DNA of 64,000 nucleotides, taken from Ferrovibrio sp035304305 (GTDB lineage: Bacteria; Pseudomonadota; Alphaproteobacteria; Ferrovibrionales; Ferrovibrionaceae). The position numbers and the translations under genes were made by a program. The stretch lies in the NCBI RefSeq assembly GCF_035304305.1, contig NZ_DATGQG010000072.1:1-64000 (forward strand). Direction: 5' to 3'. Below the pieces are notes generated by a model, which was given only the letters and a program-made list of their open reading frames with translations, was not told the origin of the DNA and ran no database searches. Every line of letters starts with the position of its first letter. Within the stretch, counting starts at the first letter, position 1. Shown here in pieces: positions 1-8,334 of this stretch.

Positions 1-719
1 TGCCGATGTTCCCGCTGGCCAGCGACTACTTTGCTCCGCTGGTCTTCGCGCTCAGCGTCATCGCCATCATCTACACCTCGCTGGTGGCGCTGATGCAGGA
101 GGACATGAAGAAGCTGATCGCCTATTCGTCGGTCGCCCATATGGGCTTCGTGACCATGGGCATCTTCGCGCTGAATACCCAGGGCGTCGAAGGCGCGATC
201 TTCCAGATGCTCAGCCACGGCATCGTGTCGGGCGCGCTGTTCCTCTGCGTCGGCGTGGTCTATGACCGCCTGCATACCCGCGAGATCGCGCGTTACGGCG
301 GCCTGGCCAACAACATGCCGCGCTACGCGCTGGTCTTCATGCTCTTCACCATGGCCAATGTCGGCCTGCCGGGCACCGGCGGCTTCGTCGGCGAACTGCT
401 TACCCTGGTCGGCGCCTTCCAGGCCAATACCTGGGTTGCGCTGCTCGCCACGACTGGCGTGATCCTGTCGGCGGCCTATGCGCTCTGGCTGTACCGCAAG
501 GTGATCTTCGGCGAACTGACCAAGGACGACCTCAAGAAGATGCTCGACCTCAGCCCGCGCGAGATCGCCATCTTCGCGCCGCTGGTGATCCTGACGCTGT
601 GGATGGGTATCTATCCGGCGCCATTCCTCGATGTCATGGCCGTGTCGGTGCAGCATCTGCTTGACCAGCACGAGACCGCGCTTGCCGCCGCCAAGGCGGT
701 GGCGACTGCCGCCCGCTAG
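1..719 (+). CDS. nuoM: NADH-quinone oxidoreductase subunit M, C-terminal part (partial)
   Basis: This is the C-terminal 237 or so residues of NuoM, a proton-pumping antiporter-like subunit of respiratory complex I in the inner membrane. The gene begins before the window, so the ATG at position 6 is internal. The frame shows repeated transmembrane helices and the conserved ion-path region with lysine (QEDMKKLIAYSSVAHMG), the family signature shared with NuoL and NuoN. The stop at 717-719 is 11 bases before nuoN, as expected for the end of a nuo operon. Identification rests on family sequence and on the adjacent nuoN. Confidence 0.95.
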   Translation, partial: PMFPLASDYFAPLVFALSVIAIIYTSLVALMQEDMKKLIAYSSVAHMGFVTMGIFALNTQGVEGAIFQMLSHGIVSGALFLCVGVVYDRLHTREIARYGGLANNMPRYALVFMLFTMANVGLPGTGGFVGELLTLVGAFQANTWVALLATTGVILSAAYALWLYRKVIFGELTKDDLKKMLDLSPREIAIFAPLVILTLWMGIYPAPFLDVMAVSVQHLLDQHETALAAAKAVATAAR

Positions 720-730
720 GAGTTGAACCC

Positions 731-2176
731 GTGAACGCAACGCTCCCGGTCCTCGCGCCCGCCTATCCGGAAATCTGGCTCGCGCTCGCCTCCATGGCGA
801 TGCTGATGCTTGGCGTCTTCCGGGGCGATACCTCGACCCGCCTGGTTTCCTGGTTCTCGATCGCCGCGCTCGTCGTCGCCGCGGGGATCATCCTGACGCA
901 GCCCGAGGCGGCGGAAACCACCTTCGGCGACATGTTCATCGCCGACGAGTTCGGCCGCTTCGCCAAGCTGCTCGTCCTGATCGGTTCCGGCTTCGCCATC
1001 GTGCTGTCGCTCGGCTACCTCCGTACCGAGCGGATGGAGCGTTTCGAGTTCCCCGTCCTCATCCTGCTGGCCACCACCGGCATGATGATGATGATCTCGG
1101 CCAACGACCTGATCGCGCTGTATCTCGGCCTCGAACTGCAGTCGCTGTCGCTCTACGTGATGGCGGCCATCAAGCGGGATTCCGGCCGCGCCACCGAGGC
1201 CGGCCTGAAGTATTTCGTGCTCGGCGCGCTGTCGTCGGGGATGCTGCTCTATGGCTCTTCACTGATCTACGGCTTTGCCGGCGCCACCAGCTTCCCGCTG
1301 ATCGCCCAGGCATTCGAGGGTGGCGGGCAGGCCTCCATCGGCATCGTGGTCGGCATCGTATTCCTGATTGCCGGTCTGGCGTTCAAGACCTCGGCAGTGC
1401 CTTTCCATATGTGGACGCCGGACGTCTACGAGGGTTCCCCGACGCCGGTCACCGCCTTCTTCGCCGTCGCACCCAAGGTGGCGGCGCTGGCGCTGTTCGT
1501 CCGCGCCATGCTGACGCCGTTCGGTGACATTGCCGCCGACTGGCAGCAGATCGTCATCGCGATCAGCGCGCTCAGCATGATCCTCGGTGCCTTCGCCGCC
1601 ATCGCCCAGACCAACATCAAGCGCCTGATGGCCTATTCCTCCATCGGCCATGTCGGCTATGCGCTGATCGGCCTGGCCGCCGGCACGGAAGAGGGGGTGC
1701 GCGGCATCCTGATCTATCTGGCGATCTATGTCGCCATGACCCTCGGCACCTTCGCCGTCATCCTCGCCATGCGCCAGAAGGACCGGATGGTCGAGGGCAT
1801 TGATGATCTCGCCGGTCTGGCGCGGACCCATCCGGGCATGGCCTTCATGATGGCCGCCTTCATGTTCTCGCTCGCCGGCGTTCCGCCGCTGGCCGGCTTC
1901 TTCGGCAAGTTCTACATCTTCATGGCGGCCATCAACGCCGAGCTTTACACACTGGCCATCCTCGGCGTGCTGACCTCGGTCGTGGGGTCCTATTACTATC
2001 TGCGCATCGTCAAGCTGATGTATTTCGACGAGGCGGCTGAGCCCCTGGCCAGGCCGGTGCGCGGCGATCTCGGCGTGGTGATGACCGTCACCGGGCTGTT
2101 CACCATCCTGTTCTTCGTCTTTCCGGCGCCGATCCTGGCTGCGGCCGGCAATGCCGCCAGGGCACTGTTTCCCTGA
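731..2176 (+). CDS. nuoN: NADH-quinone oxidoreductase subunit N
   Basis: NuoN is a membrane-arm, antiporter-like subunit of complex I that couples NADH oxidation to proton translocation. The product has 481 residues, normal for the family, and is almost entirely hydrophobic with about 14 predicted helices. The conserved Mrp-antiporter core includes TNIKRLMAYSSIGHVGYAL near residues 296-314 with the key lysine. The GTG start at 731 lies 11 bases after nuoM, behind a purine-rich AGGAG. It is the last nuo gene of the operon, and biotin ligase follows after 24 bases, probably on the same transcript. Confidence 0.97.
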   Translation: MNATLPVLAPAYPEIWLALASMAMLMLGVFRGDTSTRLVSWFSIAALVVAAGIILTQPEAAETTFGDMFIADEFGRFAKLLVLIGSGFAIVLSLGYLRTERMERFEFPVLILLATTGMMMMISANDLIALYLGLELQSLSLYVMAAIKRDSGRATEAGLKYFVLGALSSGMLLYGSSLIYGFAGATSFPLIAQAFEGGGQASIGIVVGIVFLIAGLAFKTSAVPFHMWTPDVYEGSPTPVTAFFAVAPKVAALALFVRAMLTPFGDIAADWQQIVIAISALSMILGAFAAIAQTNIKRLMAYSSIGHVGYALIGLAAGTEEGVRGILIYLAIYVAMTLGTFAVILAMRQKDRMVEGIDDLAGLARTHPGMAFMMAAFMFSLAGVPPLAGFFGKFYIFMAAINAELYTLAILGVLTSVVGSYYYLRIVKLMYFDEAAEPLARPVRGDLGVVMTVTGLFTILFFVFPAPILAAAGNAARALFP

Positions 2177-2200
2177 TCCGCTGATCGTCCGGAGCCCGGC

Positions 2201-2935
2201 ATGAACTGGGATCTCCGGACGTTCGACGTCCTCGACAGCACCAACGAGGAGGCGTGGCGCCTGGCCGATGCCGGCGCGCCCGAGGGTGTCGCCGTGCTGG
2301 CAAAAAGCCAGACGGCCGGCCGGGGCCGGCGCGGACGCTCCTGGGAATCGCCTGAGGGCAACCTGTTCCTCTCGCTGCTGCTGCGGCCGGCGGTGCCGCC
2401 CGCCGAGGCGGCGAAGCTGTCTTTCCTCGCCGCCGTGGCGCTGGGCGAAACCATCGAACTGGCGGCGCCGGGACTGACCGGTCGCGTTCGCTGCAAATGG
2501 CCGAACGATGTGCTGGTGGACGGCGCCAAGGTTTCCGGCGTCCTGCTGGAATCGCGCACCCGGCCGGACGGAGCGCTCGACTGGGTGATCGCCGGGATCG
2601 GCGCCAATCTCGTGCACAAGCCGATCCACACGCTGTATCCGGCGACCGCGCTGGCCGATCACGGCGACATCCACAATCCGGTGGATTTCGCCGGATGGCT
2701 GCTGGCACGGTTCGGCTACTGGTACGCACGGTGGAAAACCGATGGCTTCGCGCCGGTCCGCGAGGCGTGGCTGAAGCGCGCTCACGGGCTGGGGCAGCAG
2801 ATCGTCGTGCGGTTGCCGGAGGGCGAGCTGCACGGCCGGTTCGCGGCGCTGGACGACAGCGGCGCGCTTCTGCTGGAATTGCCCGACGGCCGTCGCCAGG
2901 CGATCACCGCCGGCGACGTCTTCCCCGTGGGCTGA
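2201..2935 (+). CDS. birA: Biotin--[acetyl-CoA-carboxylase] ligase
   Basis: This cytoplasmic enzyme activates biotin to biotinyl-AMP and transfers it to the carboxyl-carrier lysine of biotin-dependent carboxylases. The 244-residue product lacks the N-terminal DNA-binding domain of E. coli BirA, so it is a monofunctional ligase and not a repressor. The biotinyl-AMP loop GRGRRG is at residues 40-45 and the KWPND motif at 99-103; the C-terminal SH3-like domain follows. It sits directly downstream of nuoN and 11 bases upstream of coaX, an order commonly seen in Alphaproteobacteria. Confidence 0.95.
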   Translation: MNWDLRTFDVLDSTNEEAWRLADAGAPEGVAVLAKSQTAGRGRRGRSWESPEGNLFLSLLLRPAVPPAEAAKLSFLAAVALGETIELAAPGLTGRVRCKWPNDVLVDGAKVSGVLLESRTRPDGALDWVIAGIGANLVHKPIHTLYPATALADHGDIHNPVDFAGWLLARFGYWYARWKTDGFAPVREAWLKRAHGLGQQIVVRLPEGELHGRFAALDDSGALLLELPDGRRQAITAGDVFPVG

Positions 2936-2946
2936 GAGGAGAAGCC

Positions 2947-3711
2947 ATGCTGCTTGCCATCAACGCCAATAACACCAATGTCAAATTCGGCGTGATCGAC
3001 GGCGACCGGATCGTCGGCGAGTGGCGCCAGCATACCTCCGCGATGCGCACCGCCGACGAGCATGCCGTCTGGCTGCTGCAGCTGATGGAGATCGAGGGCA
3101 TCGATCCGAAGGTCATCGACAGCGCGATCATCGCCAGCGTGGTGCCGCAGGCGACCTTCAACCTGCGCCGGCTCTGCACCCGCTATTTCAGTACCGAGCC
3201 GCTGGTACTGGGAGAGCCGAATGTGACATACGGCGTCCAGATCAAGGGCGCCGGCGCCGGGGCCGACCGCATCTGCAACACGGTTGGCGCAAGCATCCTC
3301 TTTCCGGAAACGCCGCTGATCGTGGTGGATTTCGGCACCGCGACCACCTTCGATGTGGTGGACGAGGAGGGCAGTTACTGCGGCGGCGTGATCGCGCCGG
3401 GCATCAATCTTTCCATCGAGGCTCTGGTCAATGCCACGGCCCTGCTGCCGCGCATCGTCGTCGAGAAACCGAAAAAGGTGATCGGCACCGATACGGTGGC
3501 CTGCATGCATTCCGGCGTGTTCTGGGGCTATGTCGGGCTGATTGACGGCATCGTCGCCCGCATCCGCGCCGAGTTCGGCCGGCCGATGAAGGTGATCTCC
3601 ACCGGCGGTCTCGCGCCGGTCTTCGACGGCGCGACCGATGTGATCGAGCAGATCGTCCCTGACCTCACGGTGCGGGGGCTGATCGAAATCTACCGTCGCA
3701 GCACTAGATAA
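2947..3711 (+). CDS. coaX: Type III pantothenate kinase
   Basis: CoaX phosphorylates pantothenate in the first committed step of coenzyme A synthesis. The ATG at 2947 gives 254 residues, the usual length, and is preceded by AGAGGAGAAG; upstream in-frame sequence belongs to the birA reading region. The GADR motif carrying the presumed catalytic aspartate and the glycine-rich FGTAT segment are present. The N-terminal phosphate motif reads INANNTN, with asparagine at residue 6 where the family usually has aspartate (codon AAC). Otherwise it looks intact and is probably functional. It lies 6 bases upstream of the RNase J gene. Confidence 0.93.
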   Translation: MLLAINANNTNVKFGVIDGDRIVGEWRQHTSAMRTADEHAVWLLQLMEIEGIDPKVIDSAIIASVVPQATFNLRRLCTRYFSTEPLVLGEPNVTYGVQIKGAGAGADRICNTVGASILFPETPLIVVDFGTATTFDVVDEEGSYCGGVIAPGINLSIEALVNATALLPRIVVEKPKKVIGTDTVACMHSGVFWGYVGLIDGIVARIRAEFGRPMKVISTGGLAPVFDGATDVIEQIVPDLTVRGLIEIYRRSTR

Positions 3712-3717
3712 TCCCGT

Positions 3718-5379
3718 ATGTCGGAACGCCTCGAGAAAGACGCTCTGTACTTCCTGCCTCTGGGCGGGGTGAACGAGATCGGCATGAATCTCAATCTCTA
3801 CGGCTACGGGGATTGCTGGATCATGATCGACCTCGGCACCAGCTTTGCCGACGAGGGCATGCCCGGCGTCGATCTGGTGGCCCCGGACGTGACCTGGATC
3901 GCCGGCCGGCGTGAGAAGCTGCTCGGCATCGTGCTGACCCATGCCCATGAGGACCATCTCGGCGCCGTCAGCCATGTGTGGAACGAGCTGCAGGTTCCCG
4001 TCTGGGCGACCGGCTTCGCCGCCAGCGTGCTGCGCCGCAAGCTGGCGGAAAAGAACATGCAGGACGAGGTGCCGGTGCACGTCTACAGGCCCGGCGACAC
4101 GATCGAGCTGGGCCCGTTCACCATCCGCTCGATGAGCATCACCCATTCGACGCCGGAAAGTCAGGCGCTGGCGATCGAGACGCCGCGCGGCGTGATCCTC
4201 CATACCGGCGACTGGAAGCTGGATCCGCGCCCCATGCTCGGACCCGAGACCGAGATCGAGACGCTGCGGTCCTACGGCGACCGCGGCGTGCTGGCGCTGG
4301 TCTGCGACAGCACCAACGTCTTCAGCCCCGGCAGTTCCGGGTCGGAAGGCGAGGTGCGAGACAGCCTGATGCAGGTACTGCAGGGCCGGCCCGGCCGCAT
4401 CGCGGTGACGACGTTTTCCTCCAATCTCGCCCGCCTCGAGACGCTGACCGCGGTGGCGCAGCATCTCGACCGCCATGTCTGCCTGATCGGCCGCTCGCTG
4501 CACCGCTTCATCGCAGCCGCACAGGAGAACGGCTACCTGCAGAGCATCCCCAATCTGGTGGATGAGCGTGAGGCGGGCTATCTGCCGCCGAACAAGATTC
4601 TCTACATCTGTACCGGCTGCCAGGGCGAGCCGCGCGGCGCCATGTCCCGCATCGCTTTCGGCAGCCATCCCAGCGTGGTTCTGGAGCCCGGCGATTTGAC
4701 GGTCTTCTCGTCCAAGATCATCCCTGGCAACGAACGCGCACTGTTCCGCGTCCACAACGAGCTGGTCAGCCGCGGCATCGACGTGATCACCGAGAAGGAT
4801 GCCTTCGTCCATGTCTCGGGCCATCCCTCGCGCGACGAGCTCGCCGAGATGTACCGCCTCGCGCGGCCGCAGATAGCGATCCCGGTGCATGGCGAGCCGC
4901 GGCATCTGGTGGAGCATGCCCGCTTTGCCCAGAGCCTGCAGGTGCCGCACGGCATCGTGCCGCGCAACGGCGACCTGATCCGCCTCAGTCCCGGCCTGCC
5001 GGAGGTGATCGAGCAGGTGCCGGCCGGACGTCTGGCCATCGACGGCGAGGAACTGGTGGCGGTGCAGGGCGGGGCGCTGGCGCAGCGTCGCAAACTCGCC
5101 TTCAACGGCGCCGCCTCGATCAGCATCGTGGTGGATCGCGAGGGCGAGTTGCTGGCCGATCCCAAGGTCGGCCTGCACGGCGTCGTCAATGTCGAACCCG
5201 AGGACGTCGCCGACGAGATCTCGGCTGCCATCGCCGAGGCCTTCGAGGGCCTGCGGCCCGGCCCGCAGCGGGAAGATAGCAATCTCGAGCAGACGGCGAT
5301 CCGCACCCTGCGGGCCCGCCTGCGCGGCCTGACCGGGCGGAAGCCGCCGGTGCAGGTGCATATCACCCGGCTGCCCTAG
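3718..5379 (+). CDS. rnj: Ribonuclease J (metallo-beta-lactamase/beta-CASP exo-/endoribonuclease)
   Basis: RNase J is a zinc-dependent nuclease acting in rRNA maturation and mRNA decay. The 553-residue protein has the metallo-beta-lactamase signature HAHEDH at residues 75-80, the second metal motif around HTGDWK, and a beta-CASP region with the VHGEPRHL segment near residue 393, followed by the C-terminal domain. The start is 6 bases after coaX, indicating co-transcription. RNase J is the expected partner or alternative to RNase E in Alphaproteobacteria. No missing motif was noticed. Confidence 0.96.
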   Translation: MSERLEKDALYFLPLGGVNEIGMNLNLYGYGDCWIMIDLGTSFADEGMPGVDLVAPDVTWIAGRREKLLGIVLTHAHEDHLGAVSHVWNELQVPVWATGFAASVLRRKLAEKNMQDEVPVHVYRPGDTIELGPFTIRSMSITHSTPESQALAIETPRGVILHTGDWKLDPRPMLGPETEIETLRSYGDRGVLALVCDSTNVFSPGSSGSEGEVRDSLMQVLQGRPGRIAVTTFSSNLARLETLTAVAQHLDRHVCLIGRSLHRFIAAAQENGYLQSIPNLVDEREAGYLPPNKILYICTGCQGEPRGAMSRIAFGSHPSVVLEPGDLTVFSSKIIPGNERALFRVHNELVSRGIDVITEKDAFVHVSGHPSRDELAEMYRLARPQIAIPVHGEPRHLVEHARFAQSLQVPHGIVPRNGDLIRLSPGLPEVIEQVPAGRLAIDGEELVAVQGGALAQRRKLAFNGAASISIVVDREGELLADPKVGLHGVVNVEPEDVADEISAAIAEAFEGLRPGPQREDSNLEQTAIRTLRARLRGLTGRKPPVQVHITRLP

Positions 5380-5398
5380 GGCATGGCTTGATCGCAGC

Positions 5399-5428
5399 CT
5401 GTCGCACCATCATATTGCATTGCGACAG
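5399..5428. promoter_or_regulatory. Inverted repeat upstream of the epimerase gene
   Basis: CTGTCGCA at 5399-5406 and its exact reverse complement TGCGACAG at 5421-5428 are separated by 14 bases. The element lies in the 76-base gap between rnj and the methylmalonyl-CoA epimerase gene. It has no T-tract, so it is not an obvious terminator. An operator for a repressor or a 5' UTR hairpin are both possible; which one is not decidable here. Confidence 0.4.
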
Positions 5429-5455
5429 AACGAGATATCAGCAGGACCTCACACC

Positions 5456-5860
5456 ATGATCGGCCGCCTCAACCACGTTGCCATTGCCGTTCCCGACCTC
5501 GCTGCCGCGGCTGCGACCTATCGCGGCACGCTCGGTGCGAAAGTATCGGAGCCGGTGCCGCAGCCGGATCACGGCGTCACCGTGGTTTTCGTCGAACTGC
5601 CGAACACCAAGATCGAGCTGCTGCATCCGCTGGGCGACAACTCGCCGATCGCCAAGTTCCTTGCCAGCAATCCCGCCGGCGGCATGCATCATGTCTGCTA
5701 CGAGGTGGAGGACATCATCGCGGCCCGCGACCGGCTGAAGGCCGAAGGCGCCCGCGTGCTGGGCGACGGCGAGCCGAAGACCGGCGCCCATGGCAAGCCG
5801 GTCCTCTTCCTGCACCCGAAGGATTTCTGCGGCACCCTGGTGGAGCTCGAGCAGGTCTGA
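5456..5860 (+). CDS. mce: Methylmalonyl-CoA epimerase
   Basis: The enzyme interconverts (S)- and (R)-methylmalonyl-CoA in the propionyl-CoA to succinyl-CoA pathway. The ATG at 5456 yields 134 residues beginning MIGRLNHVAIAVPDL, the classical start of this vicinal-oxygen-chelate family. Metal-ligand positions appear intact: the early histidine at residue 7, the HHVCYEV segment and the final glutamate in LVELEQV. A longer reading from a TTG at 5420 is possible but begins inside an inverted repeat and lacks family similarity. The DUF1467 gene follows 13 bases later, an arrangement common in this class. Confidence 0.94.
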   Translation: MIGRLNHVAIAVPDLAAAAATYRGTLGAKVSEPVPQPDHGVTVVFVELPNTKIELLHPLGDNSPIAKFLASNPAGGMHHVCYEVEDIIAARDRLKAEGARVLGDGEPKTGAHGKPVLFLHPKDFCGTLVELEQV

Positions 5861-5873
5861 GCGGCGGCTTCCG

Positions 5874-6137
5874 ATGAACTGGTTCAACAACAGCATCGCC
5901 TTCGTCATCATCTACATGGTGGTGCTGTTCTGCGTGCTGCCGATCGGCGTGAAGACCGCCGAGGAGGCCGGCGAGGCGAAACTGCCGGGGCAGGCGGATT
6001 CGGCACCGGTGAATCCGCGCCTCGGCTTCAAGTTCCTGCTCGCTTTCGCGATCAGCGTCGTGCTGTTCGGGATCTATTACGTGGTCGGCTATTACGACCT
6101 GCTGGGGCTGCGGGACCTTTTCACCGGCGGGGCATGA
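5874..6137 (+). CDS. DUF1467 family two-helix membrane protein
   Basis: The 87-residue product has two hydrophobic helices (about residues 9-27 and 51-72) joined by a hydrophilic loop rich in small and acidic residues. The N-terminal segment ending CVLPIGVKTAEE is characteristic of the DUF1467 family, whose function is unknown. The ATG at 5874 was chosen because the family begins with MNW and because upstream in-frame sequence overlaps mce. Its place directly after methylmalonyl-CoA epimerase is conserved in many alphaproteobacteria, but this does not prove a metabolic link. Confidence 0.85.
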   Translation: MNWFNNSIAFVIIYMVVLFCVLPIGVKTAEEAGEAKLPGQADSAPVNPRLGFKFLLAFAISVVLFGIYYVVGYYDLLGLRDLFTGGA

Positions 6138-6385
6138 GGTGCCGACGCTCAGGCGCTTGCAGCTACAACCATTCCGCGATTCATCGGCTGGGCAGGGAAG
6201 GCCCAGAAAAAGAAAAGGAGCAAGGACGTGCCTCGCTCCGTACCCCGTCTCGCACGGGTAAGTTTAAGCCTCCCCAGACTTGGGCCGCCTGTTACCAAGC
6301 GGTTGCACAAATCTATATCGAATGATGAAACCTGTGTCACCCAGAAAATGACATGAATCTAACAGAATGTTAATGGCGACCCGCT
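6138..6385. other. Intergenic region, 248 bases, no gene recognised
   Basis: This gap separates the DUF1467 gene from a small secreted protein gene. It contains one short hairpin (CTGGGC at 6188-6193 pairing with GCCCAG at 6201-6206) followed by an A-rich tract, which does not form a terminator on either strand. The sequence becomes AT-richer from about 6300 to 6375, compatible with a promoter for the next gene, but no convincing -35/-10 pair is visible. The short open frame crossing the gap resembles no known protein. Confidence 0.5.
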
Positions 6386-6889
6386 ATGGTTGCAGAAATG
6401 CATTCGAATCCGGTTCATTTTCTGGTCGCCATGGGCCTGTTCTGGGCCGGAATGGCCGTTGCGCAGGTACCGAATCCGCCGGCCGGTGACCTGCCCCTGG
6501 TGATTTCCCTCGATGCCGCCGATTGCCGCCGCCTCGTCGCACGCAATCAGACCGCCACGGTTCACCGGCCCGATCCCGACGTGACGTACAGGGCAGGGCG
6601 GGATGTCGATTCCGCCGGACGCCCGATTGCTCCGGCCGACCTGACGGACAGCAGTGCCATGCCGCTGAGCGGACTGCTGGAACTGCCCATTGATCTGCGC
6701 CTCAGCGATCTGCTCGGCGACCGCGCCCCGCCGCGGACCGGCTATTCCGAACTCACCGTGGCGCGGGTTGCCATCGATCCGGCCAGTGGCCGGGTGACCA
6801 TGAACGGCCAGCCCCTGGAACCGCGCGGCGAGGATGCCGTCACCATGGCCTGCCGCGAGTATCTCGCCGGCCTGCGCCCGCCGCGCTGA
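6386..6889 (+). CDS. Hypothetical secreted protein
   Basis: The product has up to 167 residues and is not a recognised family. It begins with a signal peptide: a basic/polar N-terminus, the hydrophobic stretch FLVAMGLFWAGMAVA, and a likely cleavage site after AVA-Q near residue 27. The mature part is soluble, proline-rich, and holds two cysteines (in the DAADC and MACRE segments) that could form a disulfide. The actual start may be the GTG/ATG at 6386 or the ATG at 6398. It stands alone upstream of proS with a 104-base gap and is probably periplasmic. Function unknown. Confidence 0.65.
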   Translation: MVAEMHSNPVHFLVAMGLFWAGMAVAQVPNPPAGDLPLVISLDAADCRRLVARNQTATVHRPDPDVTYRAGRDVDSAGRPIAPADLTDSSAMPLSGLLELPIDLRLSDLLGDRAPPRTGYSELTVARVAIDPASGRVTMNGQPLEPRGEDAVTMACREYLAGLRPPR

Positions 6890-6993
6890 CGCCTTTGCCG
6901 GCCACAGGCTAAGCCATTGCAGGGCATGGCCTGCGGCCTTAAAAACGCCCCATTGCCCCGCCACACCGCTCTGCCTTCCGGGAAAACAAAGAA

Positions 6994-8322
6994 ATGCGGC
7001 TCAGCAGCTACTTCCTGCCCGTCCTCAAGGAAAATCCCTCCGAAGCCCAGATCGTCAGCCACCGGCTGATGCTGCGCGCCGGATTGATCCGGCAGACCGC
7101 GGCCGGCATCTACACCTGGCTGCCGCTCGGCTTCCGGGTGCTGAAGAAGATCGAGCAGATCGTGCGCGAGGAGCAGGATGCTGCCGGCGCCCAGGAACTG
7201 CTGATGCCGACGATCCAGCCGGCCGAGCTGTGGCAGAAAAGCGGCCGCTACGACGATTACGGCAAGGAGATGCTGCGCATCACCGACCGTCACGAGCGGC
7301 CGATGCTGTACGGTCCGACCAACGAGGAAATGCTGACCGACATCGTCGCGAAGGAGTGGAAGAGCTACCGCGACCTGCCGAAGATCCTCTACCACATCCA
7401 GTGGAAGTTCCGTGACGAGGTGCGTCCGCGTTTCGGCGTGATGCGTGGCCGCGAATTCCTGATGAAGGACGCCTATTCCTTCGACCTCGACAAGGACGGC
7501 GCGCGGCGCTCCTACAATCGCATGTTCGTCGCCTATCTGCGCACCTATGCCCGCATGGGCCTGAAGGCGATCCCGATGCAGGCCGAAACCGGCCCGATCG
7601 GCGGCGACCTCAGCCACGAATTCATCATCCTGGCCGAAACCGGCGAGAGTGGCGTCTTCTGCGACAAGGCGCTGGTCGAGCGCGACGTGCTGAGCGAGGC
7701 CGTGGATTACGACAGCGACCTGCAGCCGATCGTCGACAGCTGGACGGCGCCCTATGCCGCCACCGACGAGAAGCATGATGCGGCCCGCTTCGAGGCCCTG
7801 CCGAAGGAGCGCCAGGTGGCGGCCCGCGGCATCGAGGTCGGCCATATCTTCTATTTCGGCACCAAGTATTCCAAGCCCATGGGGGCGGTGGTGCAGGGGC
7901 CGAACGGCGAGAGCATCACGCTGGAGATGGGATCTTACGGCATCGGCGTCTCGCGCCTGGTCGGCGCCATCATCGAGGCGAGCCATGACAATGCCGGAAT
8001 CATCTGGCCGATGAGCGTGGCGCCTTTCCATGTCGGCCTGATCAACCTCAAGGTCGGCGATGCCGAGTGCGACAGGGCGTGCGACGAGCTGTACGGTAAG
8101 CTGCGGCGCGCCGGATTCGACGTGCTCTATGACGATCGCGACGAACGCGCCGGCGCCAAGTTCGCCACCATGGACCTGATCGGCCTGCCGTACCAGGTCA
8201 CCATCGGTCCCCGCGGCGTCAAGGCGGGGCTGGTCGAGGTGAAGAACCGCGCCACCGGCGAGAAGCAGGAGATCACGGCCGACGCGGTTCTCAATCTGCT
8301 CAACACCGCCCGCGCCGCGTAA
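6994..8322 (+). CDS. proS: Prolyl-tRNA synthetase
   Basis: This class II synthetase charges tRNA-Pro. At 442 residues it is the short alphaproteobacterial type lacking the large editing insertion of the E. coli enzyme. Motif 2 (RFGVMRGREFLMKDAYSF), the proline-pocket segment around QAETGPIGGDLSHEF, and motif 3 (GSYGIGVSRLVG) are present, followed by the anticodon-binding domain. The lipoprotein exporter permease begins 12 bases later, a pairing widespread in Alphaproteobacteria. Editing would have to come from a free-standing deacylase elsewhere. Confidence 0.97.
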   Translation: MRLSSYFLPVLKENPSEAQIVSHRLMLRAGLIRQTAAGIYTWLPLGFRVLKKIEQIVREEQDAAGAQELLMPTIQPAELWQKSGRYDDYGKEMLRITDRHERPMLYGPTNEEMLTDIVAKEWKSYRDLPKILYHIQWKFRDEVRPRFGVMRGREFLMKDAYSFDLDKDGARRSYNRMFVAYLRTYARMGLKAIPMQAETGPIGGDLSHEFIILAETGESGVFCDKALVERDVLSEAVDYDSDLQPIVDSWTAPYAATDEKHDAARFEALPKERQVAARGIEVGHIFYFGTKYSKPMGAVVQGPNGESITLEMGSYGIGVSRLVGAIIEASHDNAGIIWPMSVAPFHVGLINLKVGDAECDRACDELYGKLRRAGFDVLYDDRDERAGAKFATMDLIGLPYQVTIGPRGVKAGLVEVKNRATGEKQEITADAVLNLLNTARAA

Positions 8323-8334
8323 CCAGGATTCCGG

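Noticed and set aside
6188..6206. Terminator after the DUF1467 gene
   Set aside because: The hairpin is followed by A residues, and on the minus strand the T-run precedes it, so it cannot act as an intrinsic terminator.
6134..6325. Short 63-codon frame after the DUF1467 gene
   Set aside because: No ribosome-binding site and low-complexity basic sequence; likely chance.
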